Shown: one piece after another, positions 50,873 to 59,805 of the stretch
Numbering within the stretch: position 1 is the stretch's first letter
Layout: each line of letters starts with the position of its first letter
Source of the DNA: CAYQJS01 sp964417895
GTDB lineage: Bacteria > Chloroflexota > UBA6077 > SHYK01
Length of the DNA stretch: 64,000 nt
Assembly (NCBI GenBank): GCA_964417895.1
Contig: CAYQJS010000005.1
Location: 1-64,000 of the forward strand
Reading direction: 5' to 3'
The notes under the pieces: model-generated
Seen by the model: only the letters and a program-made list of their open reading frames with translations
Told to the model about the DNA's origin: nothing
Database searches by the model: none
Position numbers and translations under genes: made by a program

Positions 50873-51664
50873 ATGACGGATTCGGTTGACGAGCTGCGGT
50901 TCAAGGTGGCGACGGCCTGCCGCGTTCTGGGCATGCTGGGCCTGGTTCGGGAGTCGACGGGCCACGTGAGCGCCCGCATCCCGGGCACCGACGAGATGTG
51001 GATCCGGTGCCGCGGAGGGGATGAGTGCGGGCTGACCTTCACGGGCCTGCACAACGTCCGACGCCTGAACTTCGACGGTGAAGGACCGGGTCTCGGTACC
51101 GCCCACGGCGCACCCAACGAGACCGCCATTCATGGGGAGATCTACCGGGCGCGGCCCGAGGCGCAGGCCGTCGTCCACGCCCACCCGCCGTACGCCCTGT
51201 TGTGCGGTGTGACGAACCTGGAGCTCAAGCCCGTGTTCGGCGCCTTCGACCCATCGGCGCTCAGCATCATCCTAAAGGGCGTCCCGGTCTTCCCCCGGTC
51301 GGTCACCGTGTCGAACGCCAGGCTCGGCGCCGAGATGCTGGCCGCCATGGGCGACCGCGACGTCGTGCTAATGAAGGGCCATGGCATCACCGTGTACGGG
51401 CCGACGGTCGAGGCCGCGACAACGCTCGCCATCAAATTCGACAGTGTGGCCAACATCATGTGGCAGATCGCCCTTTCGGGCCGTACAGCCGACAACATCC
51501 CGCCCGAGGACATGGCTCAATACACGCGCCCGAGCGGCGGCGAGAGCCGCCAGCGCGGCGGCTGGGCAGGGCTCCCCGGCGTGGAGACCTGGGCTTGGAA
51601 GTACTACGTCAAGCTGCTGGAGGCCAACAACATCGGCCTGCCGGACGATTCGGGGGCCGATTAG
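50873..51664 (+). CDS. Class II aldolase/adducin family protein
   Basis: 263 residues with the zinc pattern E83 (PNETAIHGEIYRARP), H102-x-H104 (VVHAHPPYALL) and H170 (MKGHGITVYGPTVEAA). It keeps the ESTGHVSARIPGTDEM motif. It is a paralogue of the 17231-17935 gene and follows the lipoprotein gene by 37 bases. It probably cleaves an aldol or decarboxylates a small substrate. Confidence 0.88.
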   Translation: MTDSVDELRFKVATACRVLGMLGLVRESTGHVSARIPGTDEMWIRCRGGDECGLTFTGLHNVRRLNFDGEGPGLGTAHGAPNETAIHGEIYRARPEAQAVVHAHPPYALLCGVTNLELKPVFGAFDPSALSIILKGVPVFPRSVTVSNARLGAEMLAAMGDRDVVLMKGHGITVYGPTVEAATTLAIKFDSVANIMWQIALSGRTADNIPPEDMAQYTRPSGGESRQRGGWAGLPGVETWAWKYYVKLLEANNIGLPDDSGAD

Positions 51665-51691
51665 CGCCTCAACCCCTGCCGTCCTCAAGCG

Positions 51692-52513
51692 CTAGCGCTG
51701 AGTCACAATGAGGTTGTCGAGCCGGACGTCCGCCGCGCTTCCTGCCGCCGCGACCACGAGGGCGAAGCCCCCTCCCTGGTATGTGCTGTCGCTGACGGAC
51801 ACGACCGGAACGCCGTTCACTGTCGCGGAGATGGTGCTCCCTGCGCATCTCAACTCCACGCGGTTGGTCTCGTTGCCGCGAAGGATGGAAGCCGAGGGCT
51901 GCCAGTCCGCCAGCACCACAGAACTCCCCGGATCGAGCCGGGCTAGCCTGAACGAGCGAAGGTCGGGACGCAGGACGAAGGCGTACGCACGCACCGGGGG
52001 CTCGCGCTGAAATCGACACCAGAGCTGGACGCCCAGGTCGGAATCCGATCCGATGAGCCGAACGTCGACGCCCATGGAGGCATCAGGATAGGCGCCGGGC
52101 AGCTGGATGAATACAGCCGCCGCCTCGGGGTCCTTCTGGACCATGTACTCTCCATCGACGTAACTCAAGCGCTGCCCCGGTTGAGTGGCTGATCTGGGCA
52201 GCCAGCCCGAGGCTGGATTGTCAAAGTTGTCCGCCAGGAGGATCGCGCCTGCTCCGGCCCCCGGGGTGGCCGTCGCGCCAGGGGTCGGCGACCCTCCAAT
52301 GGGGGGCGTTGGGGTGACGACCGGGAACGGAGTCGTCGTCGCCGTCGGCACCGCCGTGGGCTCCTCGGAGGGCAGGGCCGTGGGCTCGACGGCTTCCTCC
52401 GTCGGCTCCGTCGATGTTTCGGGAACAGCCGTCTCCTCGTCCTCCTGAGCGACCGCGGGGATCGCCACCAGTAGAACGAGCACAAGCCCCACTGCAAGGT
52501 GTCGCCAGGCCAT
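51692..52513 (-). CDS. Secreted protein with Thr/Pro-rich linker and LamG/concanavalin-like C-terminal domain
   Basis: 273 residues from ATG 52513 (MAWRHLAVGLVLVLLVAIPA); a longer open frame is not supported by a ribosome site. Signal peptide about 1-23, a low-complexity linker rich in Thr, Pro and Glu (about 24-90), then ILLADNFDNPASGWLPRSAT, GEYMVQKDPEAAAVFIQLPG, GVQLWCRFQREPP and RVELRCAGSTISATVNGVPV, the pattern of a jelly-roll carbohydrate-binding or DUF1080-like domain. Ligand unknown. Confidence 0.65.
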   Translation of the reverse strand: MAWRHLAVGLVLVLLVAIPAVAQEDEETAVPETSTEPTEEAVEPTALPSEEPTAVPTATTTPFPVVTPTPPIGGSPTPGATATPGAGAGAILLADNFDNPASGWLPRSATQPGQRLSYVDGEYMVQKDPEAAAVFIQLPGAYPDASMGVDVRLIGSDSDLGVQLWCRFQREPPVRAYAFVLRPDLRSFRLARLDPGSSVVLADWQPSASILRGNETNRVELRCAGSTISATVNGVPVVSVSDSTYQGGGFALVVAAAGSAADVRLDNLIVTQR

Positions 52514-52669
52514 AACTGTCACCTCTCTTCCCGGACGCTGAGGTTCGCCACCTCGCAGGTGCCGGAATGGTGCAATCCCAAAATGGGCACCGAAGCCCGG
52601 CGTGTGGCGGAAGGGTATCACCCCCGGTCGGACGCCGCTAGCTGGCCTCCCCCCTATCGTGGGCGCCCA

Positions 52670-53278
52670 CTAGCGCTCCGCTAGAGGTATGACGAACTTC
52701 AGCGCGCTATGCGTGTCTGAGAAACTGACGATCTTGACGTCGACGAGGCCCGCCGCCTTGCCCGCGGCCATCACGTCCGCCTCTCGGATGTGCTGCTTGC
52801 CCTTGGGGTAGACGACCCAGATCGCACCGTTCCGTCGGATGCAGGGGATCAGGCCCTCGATTTGGCCCAGGTCGTCCACGCTCATCGTCCCGAGAAACAC
52901 GATCTCCTGGTCCCTGGCTTCTCTGGTCGTCGCCACTTCCTTCGTGCGGCGGCGCAGCTGCGCGTCGAAGTCGGCAGCGTCGATGCCAACCACCGTGACG
53001 TGCGTATCCTGCTTGACGCCGAGCTTGTCCAGGAGAGGGCTCGGATAGCGGATCTTCAGCGCCCACTGTTCCGCCCGCCGCCCGAGGTCGAAGACGGCGG
53101 TTCCGCCTGGAAACGTCACGCTGAGCTGTCCCCTGGCCGCCTCGACGGCCGCGATGTCCGCAAATGGGATCGCGAGCCGGAGATCGCCCCGGAAGAGCAG
53201 CTCGCTCGTCTCAAGCAAGGCCCGCCCCGCTGATACTCGTTCGCCGTAATGCACGGTGCATTCCGCTTCGAGCCCCAT
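52670..53278 (-). CDS. DUF3052-like protein
   Basis: 202 residues from ATG 53278 with GGAG upstream. N-terminal half is beta-rich (YGERVSAGRALLETSELLFR). The C-terminal half, LLDKLGVKQDTHVTVVGIDA, NGAIWVVYPKGKQHIREADV, MAAGKAAGLVDVKIVSFSDT and HSALKFVIPLAER, matches the DUF3052 pattern from memory. Function unknown. Confidence 0.55.
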   Translation of the reverse strand: MGLEAECTVHYGERVSAGRALLETSELLFRGDLRLAIPFADIAAVEAARGQLSVTFPGGTAVFDLGRRAEQWALKIRYPSPLLDKLGVKQDTHVTVVGIDAADFDAQLRRRTKEVATTREARDQEIVFLGTMSVDDLGQIEGLIPCIRRNGAIWVVYPKGKQHIREADVMAAGKAAGLVDVKIVSFSDTHSALKFVIPLAER

Positions 53279-53384
53279 CGGGTATTCTCCACGCACGGTC
53301 CGGGGGTGAGGCGCAGGGCTTTCCGCCCCGCTGCTCACCGCCCCGCTGACCCGAATCCTACCGCAAGCTCGGAGCAGAGAGCGG

Positions 53385-54590
53385 TTGGCTGCACACTACG
53401 ACGTGGTGATCGTCGGCGCCGGGATCATCGGGCTCGCCACGGCCCGGGAGCTCCTGCAGCGGCGTCCCGGGGCCCGCCTGGCCGTCCTCGACAAGGAAAG
53501 CGACGTCGCCCTCCACCAGTCAGGGCACAACAGCGGCGTGATCCACTCGGGCATCTATTACACGCCCGGGTCGCTGAAGGCGAAAGCCTGCGTCGCCGGG
53601 GGCGCCCAGCTCTATCGCTATTGCGAGGAGCGAGGTATTCACTTCGAGCGGTGCGGGAAGGTGGTCGTCGCCACCAGTGAAGACGAGCTGCCTCGCCTGG
53701 AGGAGCTTCACAGGCGCGGCCTTGCCAACGGCGTTCCCGGTATTGAGATGATTGGCCCCGAGAGGCTGCGCGAGATCGAGCCGCACCTGGTCGGTGTCGG
53801 CGCACTGTGGTCGCCCAACACCGGAATCGTGAATTACCGCGAGGTGGCCCTGGCCTACGCGCGGGACGTGCAGACCGCGGGCGGCGAGATCCTCACGCGA
53901 CATGAGCTCATCGGTTGGCACCGGGATGAAGAGGCCACTGTGCTGGAGACGACCGGCGGTGACGTGTCGGCTGCCGCGGTCATCGCATGCGCAGGGCTGC
54001 ACGCCGACCGTGTGGCAGCCCTGACGGGCGCGCCCGCCACGCCACGCATCGTCCCCTTCCGCGGGGACTACTACGTGCTCCGCCCGGAGCGGCGCGGCCT
54101 CGTGCGAAGCCTGATCTACCCTGTGCCCGATCCTGCGTTTCCGTTCCTGGGTGTGCACTTCACCCGAACGGTTGGCGGGGAGGTATGGCTGGGCCCCAAC
54201 GCCGTCCTCGCCTTCGCCCGCGAGGGGTACCGCCGTACGGACGTCGTCCCGCGCGACCTGCTGGAGGTCATCGCTTATCGGGGATTCCGCCGCCTGACGG
54301 CTAAGTACTGGCGAACAGGCCTTGCCGAGATGTGGCGAGACGTCAGCAAAGCTGCGTTCCTGGCGTCGGGGCGCGTGTTCGTTCCGGAGCTGCAGCTTGA
54401 CGATCTGCTGCCTGGGCCGTCCGGCGTCCGCGCCCAGGCCCTCGCGCCGGACGGCTCACTCGTGGACGACTTCGTGGTGGACCGAGCGGGCGGTGTGCTC
54501 CACGTGCGCAACGCGCCCTCGCCCGCGGCAACGTCGTCGCTGGCCATCGGCGCGATGATCGCCGATGCCTTCGAGCAAGGGACGCGCTAG
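53385..54590 (+). CDS. lhgO: L-2-hydroxyglutarate oxidase
   Basis: 401 residues, TTG start. FAD-binding VVIVGAGIIGLATARELLQR, then KESDVALHQSGHNSGVIHSG with the IYYTPGSLKAK motif typical of LhgO/L2HGDH, and GLHADRVAALTGA, VPFRGDYYVLRPE. The enzyme oxidises L-2-hydroxyglutarate to 2-oxoglutarate, passing electrons to quinone. Membrane-peripheral. It stands alone with a hairpin after the stop. Confidence 0.93.
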   Translation: MAAHYDVVIVGAGIIGLATARELLQRRPGARLAVLDKESDVALHQSGHNSGVIHSGIYYTPGSLKAKACVAGGAQLYRYCEERGIHFERCGKVVVATSEDELPRLEELHRRGLANGVPGIEMIGPERLREIEPHLVGVGALWSPNTGIVNYREVALAYARDVQTAGGEILTRHELIGWHRDEEATVLETTGGDVSAAAVIACAGLHADRVAALTGAPATPRIVPFRGDYYVLRPERRGLVRSLIYPVPDPAFPFLGVHFTRTVGGEVWLGPNAVLAFAREGYRRTDVVPRDLLEVIAYRGFRRLTAKYWRTGLAEMWRDVSKAAFLASGRVFVPELQLDDLLPGPSGVRAQALAPDGSLVDDFVVDRAGGVLHVRNAPSPAATSSLAIGAMIADAFEQGTR

Positions 54591-54607
54591 TACAACGTCG
54601 TGCAAAA

Positions 54608-54635
54608 TTCGTGACCCCGGGTCGGGGGTCACGAA
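54608..54635 (+). terminator. Hairpin after lhgO
   Basis: TTCGTGACCCC (54608-54618) pairs perfectly with GGGGTCACGAA (54625-54635) around GGGTCG, 18 bases after the stop codon. It lacks a T-run. A similar half-site TTCGTGACCCCC occurs at 48903. Confidence 0.7.
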
Positions 54636-54753
54636 CTTCTGCGATTCTGGACTATTCGGCTGATTCAGCATGCCGGGGGCGAGGCCAGTTCCCGCGGGCG
54701 CCTCTGCCGAATGAGATCAGCGCACGGACAGACCGCGCGAGCTGGTCCCGGCA

Positions 54754-56127
54754 TCAGGCGAGGAGGCTGGCGCCGACCTGGTACGAGTCACACGTGCCGG
54801 TGTCCTCGTCGAAGTGGCGAACTCGTACGTAGTACGTTCCACTCTCGGCGGCCGTGTACCGGACCAGGGAGCTCATACTGAATCCATGATCGTCATTCTC
54901 GACGAGCAAGGTGACGGCGTCCTCCCCGTAGAGGTAGAGGTACGTGTCGCAGGAGCGTCCGCTCGTGGAGATCTCGACGCGATCGCCGATAGTCAGCGCA
55001 ACGAACAACCAGTCGTTGTCCCCGGGCATGTGCAGATTGCGCTCCTGCACCTGGCCATTCACCTCCAGCTCATAGGCCCCTTCCATTGAGTCGTCCGGCT
55101 CGTAGTCATCGGGGGCCAGCGCTGCGAGGACTGTTGCGCTGATCTCGTAAGTGCGGCAGACCCCGGCTCGTTCATTCAGGTGGCGCACGCGGCCATAGTA
55201 GGTGCCGGTCTCTGGGGCCGTGGTTCTGATGATCGAGCTCAGGCTCGGCCCGCTGCTGTCGTTCTCGGCGAGAATCGACACGCCGTCAGGGCCGTAGAGG
55301 TACAGGTGGGTGGCACAGGCCTGAGAGCCGGCGAGCAGGCGAATCCTCTCGCCTGCCTGCAACGGGATGGTCACCCAATCGTTGTCGCCTGGAACGTGGA
55401 GGTTGCGCTCCTGCGGAGGCGCGCCGGGCTCGAGCAGACGCGCATGCTGTGGCGAGTCGTCGGGCTCGTAGCCGTCGGCGAGCACGGCGGTGAAGAAGGC
55501 CTGAATCGATTCGGTTGCGATGCCGAAGTTGAGCCCGATGCTGTCACGCACGCTGAAGCTTGCCACCCCGATGAGCTTTCCCGACATGTTCACGACCGCT
55601 CCGCCGGAGCTCCCCGAATTCATGGCGGCGTCCGTCTGCACCAGAACGACCCCGTCTATCTCCCGGACGCCGGAGAGCAGCCCGCGAGTGATCGTCGCCT
55701 GCTGGCCGAGTAATTCACTGTAGGGGTACCCGAGAACAATCAGGCTCTCTCCGAGCCGCTGGCGGCGTGCAGGCTCCATCTCCACCGGGCGCAGGTCCAT
55801 TTCTGTGGTAAGGATGGCCAGGTCGAGGGTCGAGTCAGTGAGGCTTACGACCGCGGTCGCGCGGCTGCCGTCACTCTTCACAACCTCCACGCGATCGGCG
55901 TCGTCGACAACGTGGGCATTGGTGAGCACACCCCGATGGATCGCGACTCCCGATGCGGAGCCGTCCGGGGTGATGACCTGGACAACAGAGGGCGCGACCA
56001 GCTCGGCTACATCCGCCTCGGTTAGCACAGCAGCCGCAGCGTGAGCTGTGGGGGAAGCCACGGGAACTGGAAGGAGCAGGGCCGGCAACAGCACGATCAC
56101 AAAGCCGAGGATCCTGGCGACTCGCAT
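54754..56127 (-). CDS. Secreted trypsin-like serine protease with two PPC-type domains
   Basis: 457 residues from ATG 56127 with AAGGGAG upstream; a long upstream extension is not supported. Signal peptide about 1-30. Trypsin/DegP-like domain with H72 (LTNAHVVDD), D102 (STLDLAILT) and S174 (MNSGSSGGAVVN). Two C-terminal PPC-type beta domains follow (from about 218 and 340; YEPDDSPQHA and YEPDDSMEGA starts, each with GDNDW). It is a near-copy of the next gene. Probably an exported degradative protease. No PDZ domain is present. Confidence 0.87.
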   Translation of the reverse strand: MRVARILGFVIVLLPALLLPVPVASPTAHAAAAVLTEADVAELVAPSVVQVITPDGSASGVAIHRGVLTNAHVVDDADRVEVVKSDGSRATAVVSLTDSTLDLAILTTEMDLRPVEMEPARRQRLGESLIVLGYPYSELLGQQATITRGLLSGVREIDGVVLVQTDAAMNSGSSGGAVVNMSGKLIGVASFSVRDSIGLNFGIATESIQAFFTAVLADGYEPDDSPQHARLLEPGAPPQERNLHVPGDNDWVTIPLQAGERIRLLAGSQACATHLYLYGPDGVSILAENDSSGPSLSSIIRTTAPETGTYYGRVRHLNERAGVCRTYEISATVLAALAPDDYEPDDSMEGAYELEVNGQVQERNLHMPGDNDWLFVALTIGDRVEISTSGRSCDTYLYLYGEDAVTLLVENDDHGFSMSSLVRYTAAESGTYYVRVRHFDEDTGTCDSYQVGASLLA

Positions 56128-56298
56128 GGCCGACTCCCTTCGGAGCTCGGGCTGTGGCCCGATGCCACGCTCGATTGCTTCCGCCTGAGGGCAGCGTACG
56201 GCCCTGAAACCCGCATGGTCATCCGCAAAAACACACGGAGCGATGCACATTTTGGTCGTCCGGCTGTACATGCACCGTTCGCCCCCGGAGGCCGAGGT

Positions 56299-56335
56299 GG
56301 CGAGGAACGCTGAACCGGAGCGTTGACCGCGTGTC
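56299..56335 (-). promoter_or_regulatory. 37-bp conserved upstream element of the first protease gene
   Basis: GGCGAGGAACGCTGAACCGG continues AGCGTTGACCGCGTGTC. AACGCT and AGCGTT are inverted around GAACCGG. The same element, one base different, is at 57966-58002 before the second protease gene. It lies 172-208 bases upstream of the ATG, so it is either a regulatory site or the edge of the duplication. Confidence 0.6.
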
Positions 56336-56360
56336 CCCCCAGCACTACTCGCATGACAAC

Positions 56361-56393
56361 CCAGGGGCGCGGCCTGCCCGGCCGCGCCCCTGG
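56361..56393 (-). terminator. 14-bp-stem hairpin after the second protease gene
   Basis: CCAGGGGCGCGGCC (56361-56374) pairs perfectly with GGCCGCGCCCCTGG (56380-56393) around a 5-base loop, about 50-80 bases past the stop of the gene ending at 56442. The gap 56128-56441 between the two protease genes holds this hairpin, the conserved upstream element and no gene. Confidence 0.75.
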
Positions 56394-56441
56394 TGGCATT
56401 GACCGTCACCGGCCAAATAGGCCGGGCGCAATCTGGGGGCA

Positions 56442-57812
56442 TCAGGCGAGGAGCCTGGCGCCGACTTGGTACGAGTCACACGCGCCATTCTCGTCGAAGT
56501 GACGAACTCGCACGTAGTACGTCCCGCTCTCTGCCACAGGGTATTCCACCCGAGAGGTCACGCTGAATCCATAATCGTCATTCTCGACAAGCACGGAGGC
56601 GCCATCCCTGCCATAGAAGTAGAGGTAGGTGTCACACGACCGCCCACTGGTGAACACCTCCACCCGATCGCCGCCATTCAGGGCAATGAAGAGCCAATCG
56701 TTGTCCTCGGGCATGTGGAGGCTTCGTTCCTGCGCTGGGCCATCCACCTGCAGCTCATGTGCTTCCTCCATCGAGTCATCCGGCTCGTAGCTGTCCGGAG
56801 TAAGGCCCGGCAGGACTGTTGCCCGGATCTCATAGGACCGGCAGACCCCCACTCGTTCGTAGAGGTGGCGGACGCGGCCGTAGTGGGTCCCGGCTTCGCG
56901 CGCCGTGAACCGAACAAACGAGCTCTGGTCCGGGCCATTGCCGTCGTCCTCGGCGAGTGTGGACTCGCCATCAGCGCCGTAGAGAGCGAGGCGAGTGGGG
57001 CAGGAGGACGACCCCGCGAGCATCAGAAACCTCTCGCCGGCCTGCAGCGGGATGGTCACCCAGTCGTTGTCGCCGGGAGTGTGGAGGTTGCGCTCCTGCC
57101 CGGGCGCGCCCGGCTCGATCGGACGTGCATGCTGCGCAGCGTCGTCGGGCTCGTAGCCGTCGGCGGGCACAGGGGCGAAAAAAGCGTTGATCGATTCGGT
57201 GGCAACACCGAAGTTGAGCCCGGTGCTCCCGCGCAGGCGAAACGCCGCTACCCCGATGAGCTTCCCCGACATGTTTACGATGGCGCCGCCCGAGTTCCCC
57301 GGATTGATGGCGGCGTCCGTCTGCACGAAAACGACGCCATCTATCTCGCGGACGGCGGAGAGCAACCCGCGGGTGATCGTCGGCTGCTCGCCGAGCAGCT
57401 CAGCGTAGGGATAGCCGAGAACGATCACGGTCTCTCCCATTCGCTGGCGGCTTGCCGGTTCCATTGCCACGGGACGCAGGTCTAGCTCCGTGGTGAGGAT
57501 AGCCAGGTCGAGAGTCGTGTCGGTGAGACGGACGACCGCGGGCGCGCGGCTGCCGTCGCCCTTCACGACCTCCACGCGTTCGGCGTCCTCCACTACGTGC
57601 GCACTGGTCAGCACGCCGCGATTGATCGCGACGCCTGACCCCATGCCGCCCGAGGTGACCACCCGGAGGACAGAGGGCGCAACGAGCTCGGCCACATCCG
57701 CCTCGGAAAGAGCGGCGGGTGCGGCATGAGCCGCGGGGAAGGCCGCCGGAACCGGGAGAAGCATGGCCGGCAGAAGAACGATGATGAGACCGAGGATCCT
57801 GGTGAGTCGCAT
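56442..57812 (-). CDS. Secreted trypsin-like serine protease with two PPC-type domains
   Basis: 456 residues from ATG 57812, preceded by AAAGGAGG. Same architecture as the neighbour: signal peptide, protease domain with LTSAHVVEDAE, TTLDLAILT and the GNSGG serine motif (INPGNSGGAIVN), then two beta domains (YEPDDAAQHA, YEPDDSMEEA). The two proteins agree along their whole length with scattered changes. Tandem duplication is evident; both copies keep all catalytic residues. Confidence 0.88.
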   Translation of the reverse strand: MRLTRILGLIIVLLPAMLLPVPAAFPAAHAAPAALSEADVAELVAPSVLRVVTSGGMGSGVAINRGVLTSAHVVEDAERVEVVKGDGSRAPAVVRLTDTTLDLAILTTELDLRPVAMEPASRQRMGETVIVLGYPYAELLGEQPTITRGLLSAVREIDGVVFVQTDAAINPGNSGGAIVNMSGKLIGVAAFRLRGSTGLNFGVATESINAFFAPVPADGYEPDDAAQHARPIEPGAPGQERNLHTPGDNDWVTIPLQAGERFLMLAGSSSCPTRLALYGADGESTLAEDDGNGPDQSSFVRFTAREAGTHYGRVRHLYERVGVCRSYEIRATVLPGLTPDSYEPDDSMEEAHELQVDGPAQERSLHMPEDNDWLFIALNGGDRVEVFTSGRSCDTYLYFYGRDGASVLVENDDYGFSVTSRVEYPVAESGTYYVRVRHFDENGACDSYQVGARLLA

Positions 57813-57965
57813 GGCTGCCTCCTTTCGGAGCGGCTGGGCTGTGGCCCGACGCCACACCCGATCGGCTCGCTCGAGGGCAGCCTAAGTCCCTCCAACTGCC
57901 ACACACTCCCGCGCGAATGCCAAAAGCTGGCGAGTTCTCTGCCAGAAGCTGCCAACTTGGTCCGT

Positions 57966-58002
57966 GGCGAGGAACGCTGAACCGGAGCGTTGACCGTGTG
58001 TC
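57966..58002. promoter_or_regulatory. 37-bp conserved element in the divergent promoter region
   Basis: GGCGAGGAACGCTGAACCGG then AGCGTTGACCGTGTGTC, differing from 56299-56335 at one base. It lies between the second protease gene (minus) and the peptide-binding lipoprotein gene (plus), 45 bases before the latter's ATG, so it might serve both. Confidence 0.6.
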
Positions 58003-58046
58003 GCCCTGGGCGCTACGCTAATCTTGACTTCGTGTCGGGAGGCACC

Positions 58047-59777
58047 ATGGGCGCTCCGATTCGGCTGCTCGGGCTGCTCGCGCTGATTTCACTGGTCGGC
58101 TGCTCGCCGGCGCGGCCAGGCACCACCGCCCCCACGTCGGCTGAGGAAGCCGCGGCGCCGCGGGTCGAGAGGACGCTCATCATGGCGCTGCGGGTCGAGC
58201 CTCAGACCATCGCCGCCCGACCGCTGGGCAGCCCGGCCGTGGCGATCAAGGCGTCGGGACGCATCTTCAACGCCGCGCTGGACCTCATCGACGACCGCAA
58301 CATCCCCCGCCCGTACCTCGCCGAGAACCTGCCCCAGCTCAACACCGAGACGTGGCGCGTGTTTCCCGACGGGCGGATGGAAACCCTGTATCGTCTCAAG
58401 CCGAATCTCGCCTGGCACGATGGGGCCCCGTTGTCTGCCGCGGATTTCGCGTTTTCCTGGCGCGTCTACGCCACTCCTGAGTTGGGCGCCGCCGCCGCCC
58501 CGCCCATCAGCCTGATGGAGGAGGCCACCGCGCCCGATGAGCGAACCCTCGTGATCCGATGGCGGCGCCCATACCCTCAGGCAGGCGTGCTGCAGGCTAC
58601 CGGGCGGCTCTCCGAGTTTCCAGCCCTCCCCCGGCACATCCTCGAGGCCGCATACGACGAGGGCCAGTGGGAGGCCTTCGCCGCGCACCCCTACTGGACG
58701 CGGGAGTTCGTTGGCCTGGGCCCGTATCGCCTGGAGCGGTGGGAACCGGGGGCGTCCATCGAGGGCGTCGCGTTCCCGGGCCACGTGGGCGGGCGCCCGA
58801 AGATCGAGCGCATCCGGCTAGTGTTCACCCCGGATTCGAACACAGCGCTCGCCAATCTGCTGTCGGGCGCGATCCACGTCGCCGCCGACAACGCGGTCTT
58901 CTTTCAGCAGGGCATCACGGCGAAGCGCGAGTGGGCCCCTCGCAATGGCGGGACATTGCTGGTCACCACAGACCTCTACCGTGCGACCTATGCACAGTTC
59001 CGGCCCGAGATGGTGAGCCCACGCGCCCTCGTGGACGTCCGCGTGCGGAAGGCGCTCGTCCACGCGTTGGACAAGCAGGTGTTGAACGACACGCTCTACG
59101 AGGGCGAGGGGATCATGACCGAGACCATTCTGCCACCGACAGTCGACTACCACACGACCATCGATCGCGCCATCAGCAAGTATCCGTACGACCCGCGTCG
59201 CGCCGAGCAGTTGATGGCCGAAGCCGGATTCGGCAGGGGGTCGGACGGGATGTACACGAGCTCGACCGAGGGACGACTGGGGTTCGAGCTGAAGGTAAAC
59301 GCCTCGGCGCTCTATGAGAACGAGCGCTCCATCATGGCGTCCGGGTGGCGGCAGGCCGGATTCGACGTCAGCGAGGCGGCGCTGCCCGCGGCCCAGGCCC
59401 AGGACGGCCAGGCGCGGGCCACCTTCCCCGGGCTGTACAGCTTCAGCACGGGGCTCGGGGAGGGGGCTTTAGCCAACTTCATGACGTCGTCGATCCCCAG
59501 AGTGGAGACCCGGTGGTTCGGGAACAATCGGGGAGCTTGGTCAAACGCGGAGTACGACCGACTGGCCGACTCCTTTAACGCGACGCTGGACCGAAACGAG
59601 CGCATTCAGCAGATGGCCCAGATGACCCGAATCCTGAGCGACGAGCTACCGGCGATCTCGCTCTACTACGACCTGGGCGCCGTCCCCCACGTCGCTGCCC
59701 TGCGCGGGCCAGTGCCGGTAGGCCCGGATACGAGCGGGCTCGTCGCATGGAACATTGTGGACTGGGAGCTGAGCTGA
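58047..59777 (+). CDS. ABC transporter peptide-binding lipoprotein (SBP_bac_5)
   Basis: 576 residues from ATG 58047 with GGGAGG just upstream; an open frame from 57990 has no ribosome site. Lipobox LISLVGC19. Family blocks: YRLKPNLAWHDGAPLSAADF, YWTREFVGLGPYRLERWEPG, TALANLLSGAIHVA, VRKALVHALDKQVLNDTLYE, AEAGFGRGSDGMYT. A more divergent member than its three neighbours. Confidence 0.9.
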   Translation: MGAPIRLLGLLALISLVGCSPARPGTTAPTSAEEAAAPRVERTLIMALRVEPQTIAARPLGSPAVAIKASGRIFNAALDLIDDRNIPRPYLAENLPQLNTETWRVFPDGRMETLYRLKPNLAWHDGAPLSAADFAFSWRVYATPELGAAAAPPISLMEEATAPDERTLVIRWRRPYPQAGVLQATGRLSEFPALPRHILEAAYDEGQWEAFAAHPYWTREFVGLGPYRLERWEPGASIEGVAFPGHVGGRPKIERIRLVFTPDSNTALANLLSGAIHVAADNAVFFQQGITAKREWAPRNGGTLLVTTDLYRATYAQFRPEMVSPRALVDVRVRKALVHALDKQVLNDTLYEGEGIMTETILPPTVDYHTTIDRAISKYPYDPRRAEQLMAEAGFGRGSDGMYTSSTEGRLGFELKVNASALYENERSIMASGWRQAGFDVSEAALPAAQAQDGQARATFPGLYSFSTGLGEGALANFMTSSIPRVETRWFGNNRGAWSNAEYDRLADSFNATLDRNERIQQMAQMTRILSDELPAISLYYDLGAVPHVAALRGPVPVGPDTSGLVAWNIVDWELS

Positions 59778-59805
59778 GCCGGTCGGGTTTGCTCTTGGCT
59801 GTGCC

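Noticed and set aside
56128..56442. 105-residue N-terminal extension of the first protease
   Set aside because: The signal peptide begins at ATG 56127 with a good ribosome site, and the extension covers the conserved upstream element and terminator.
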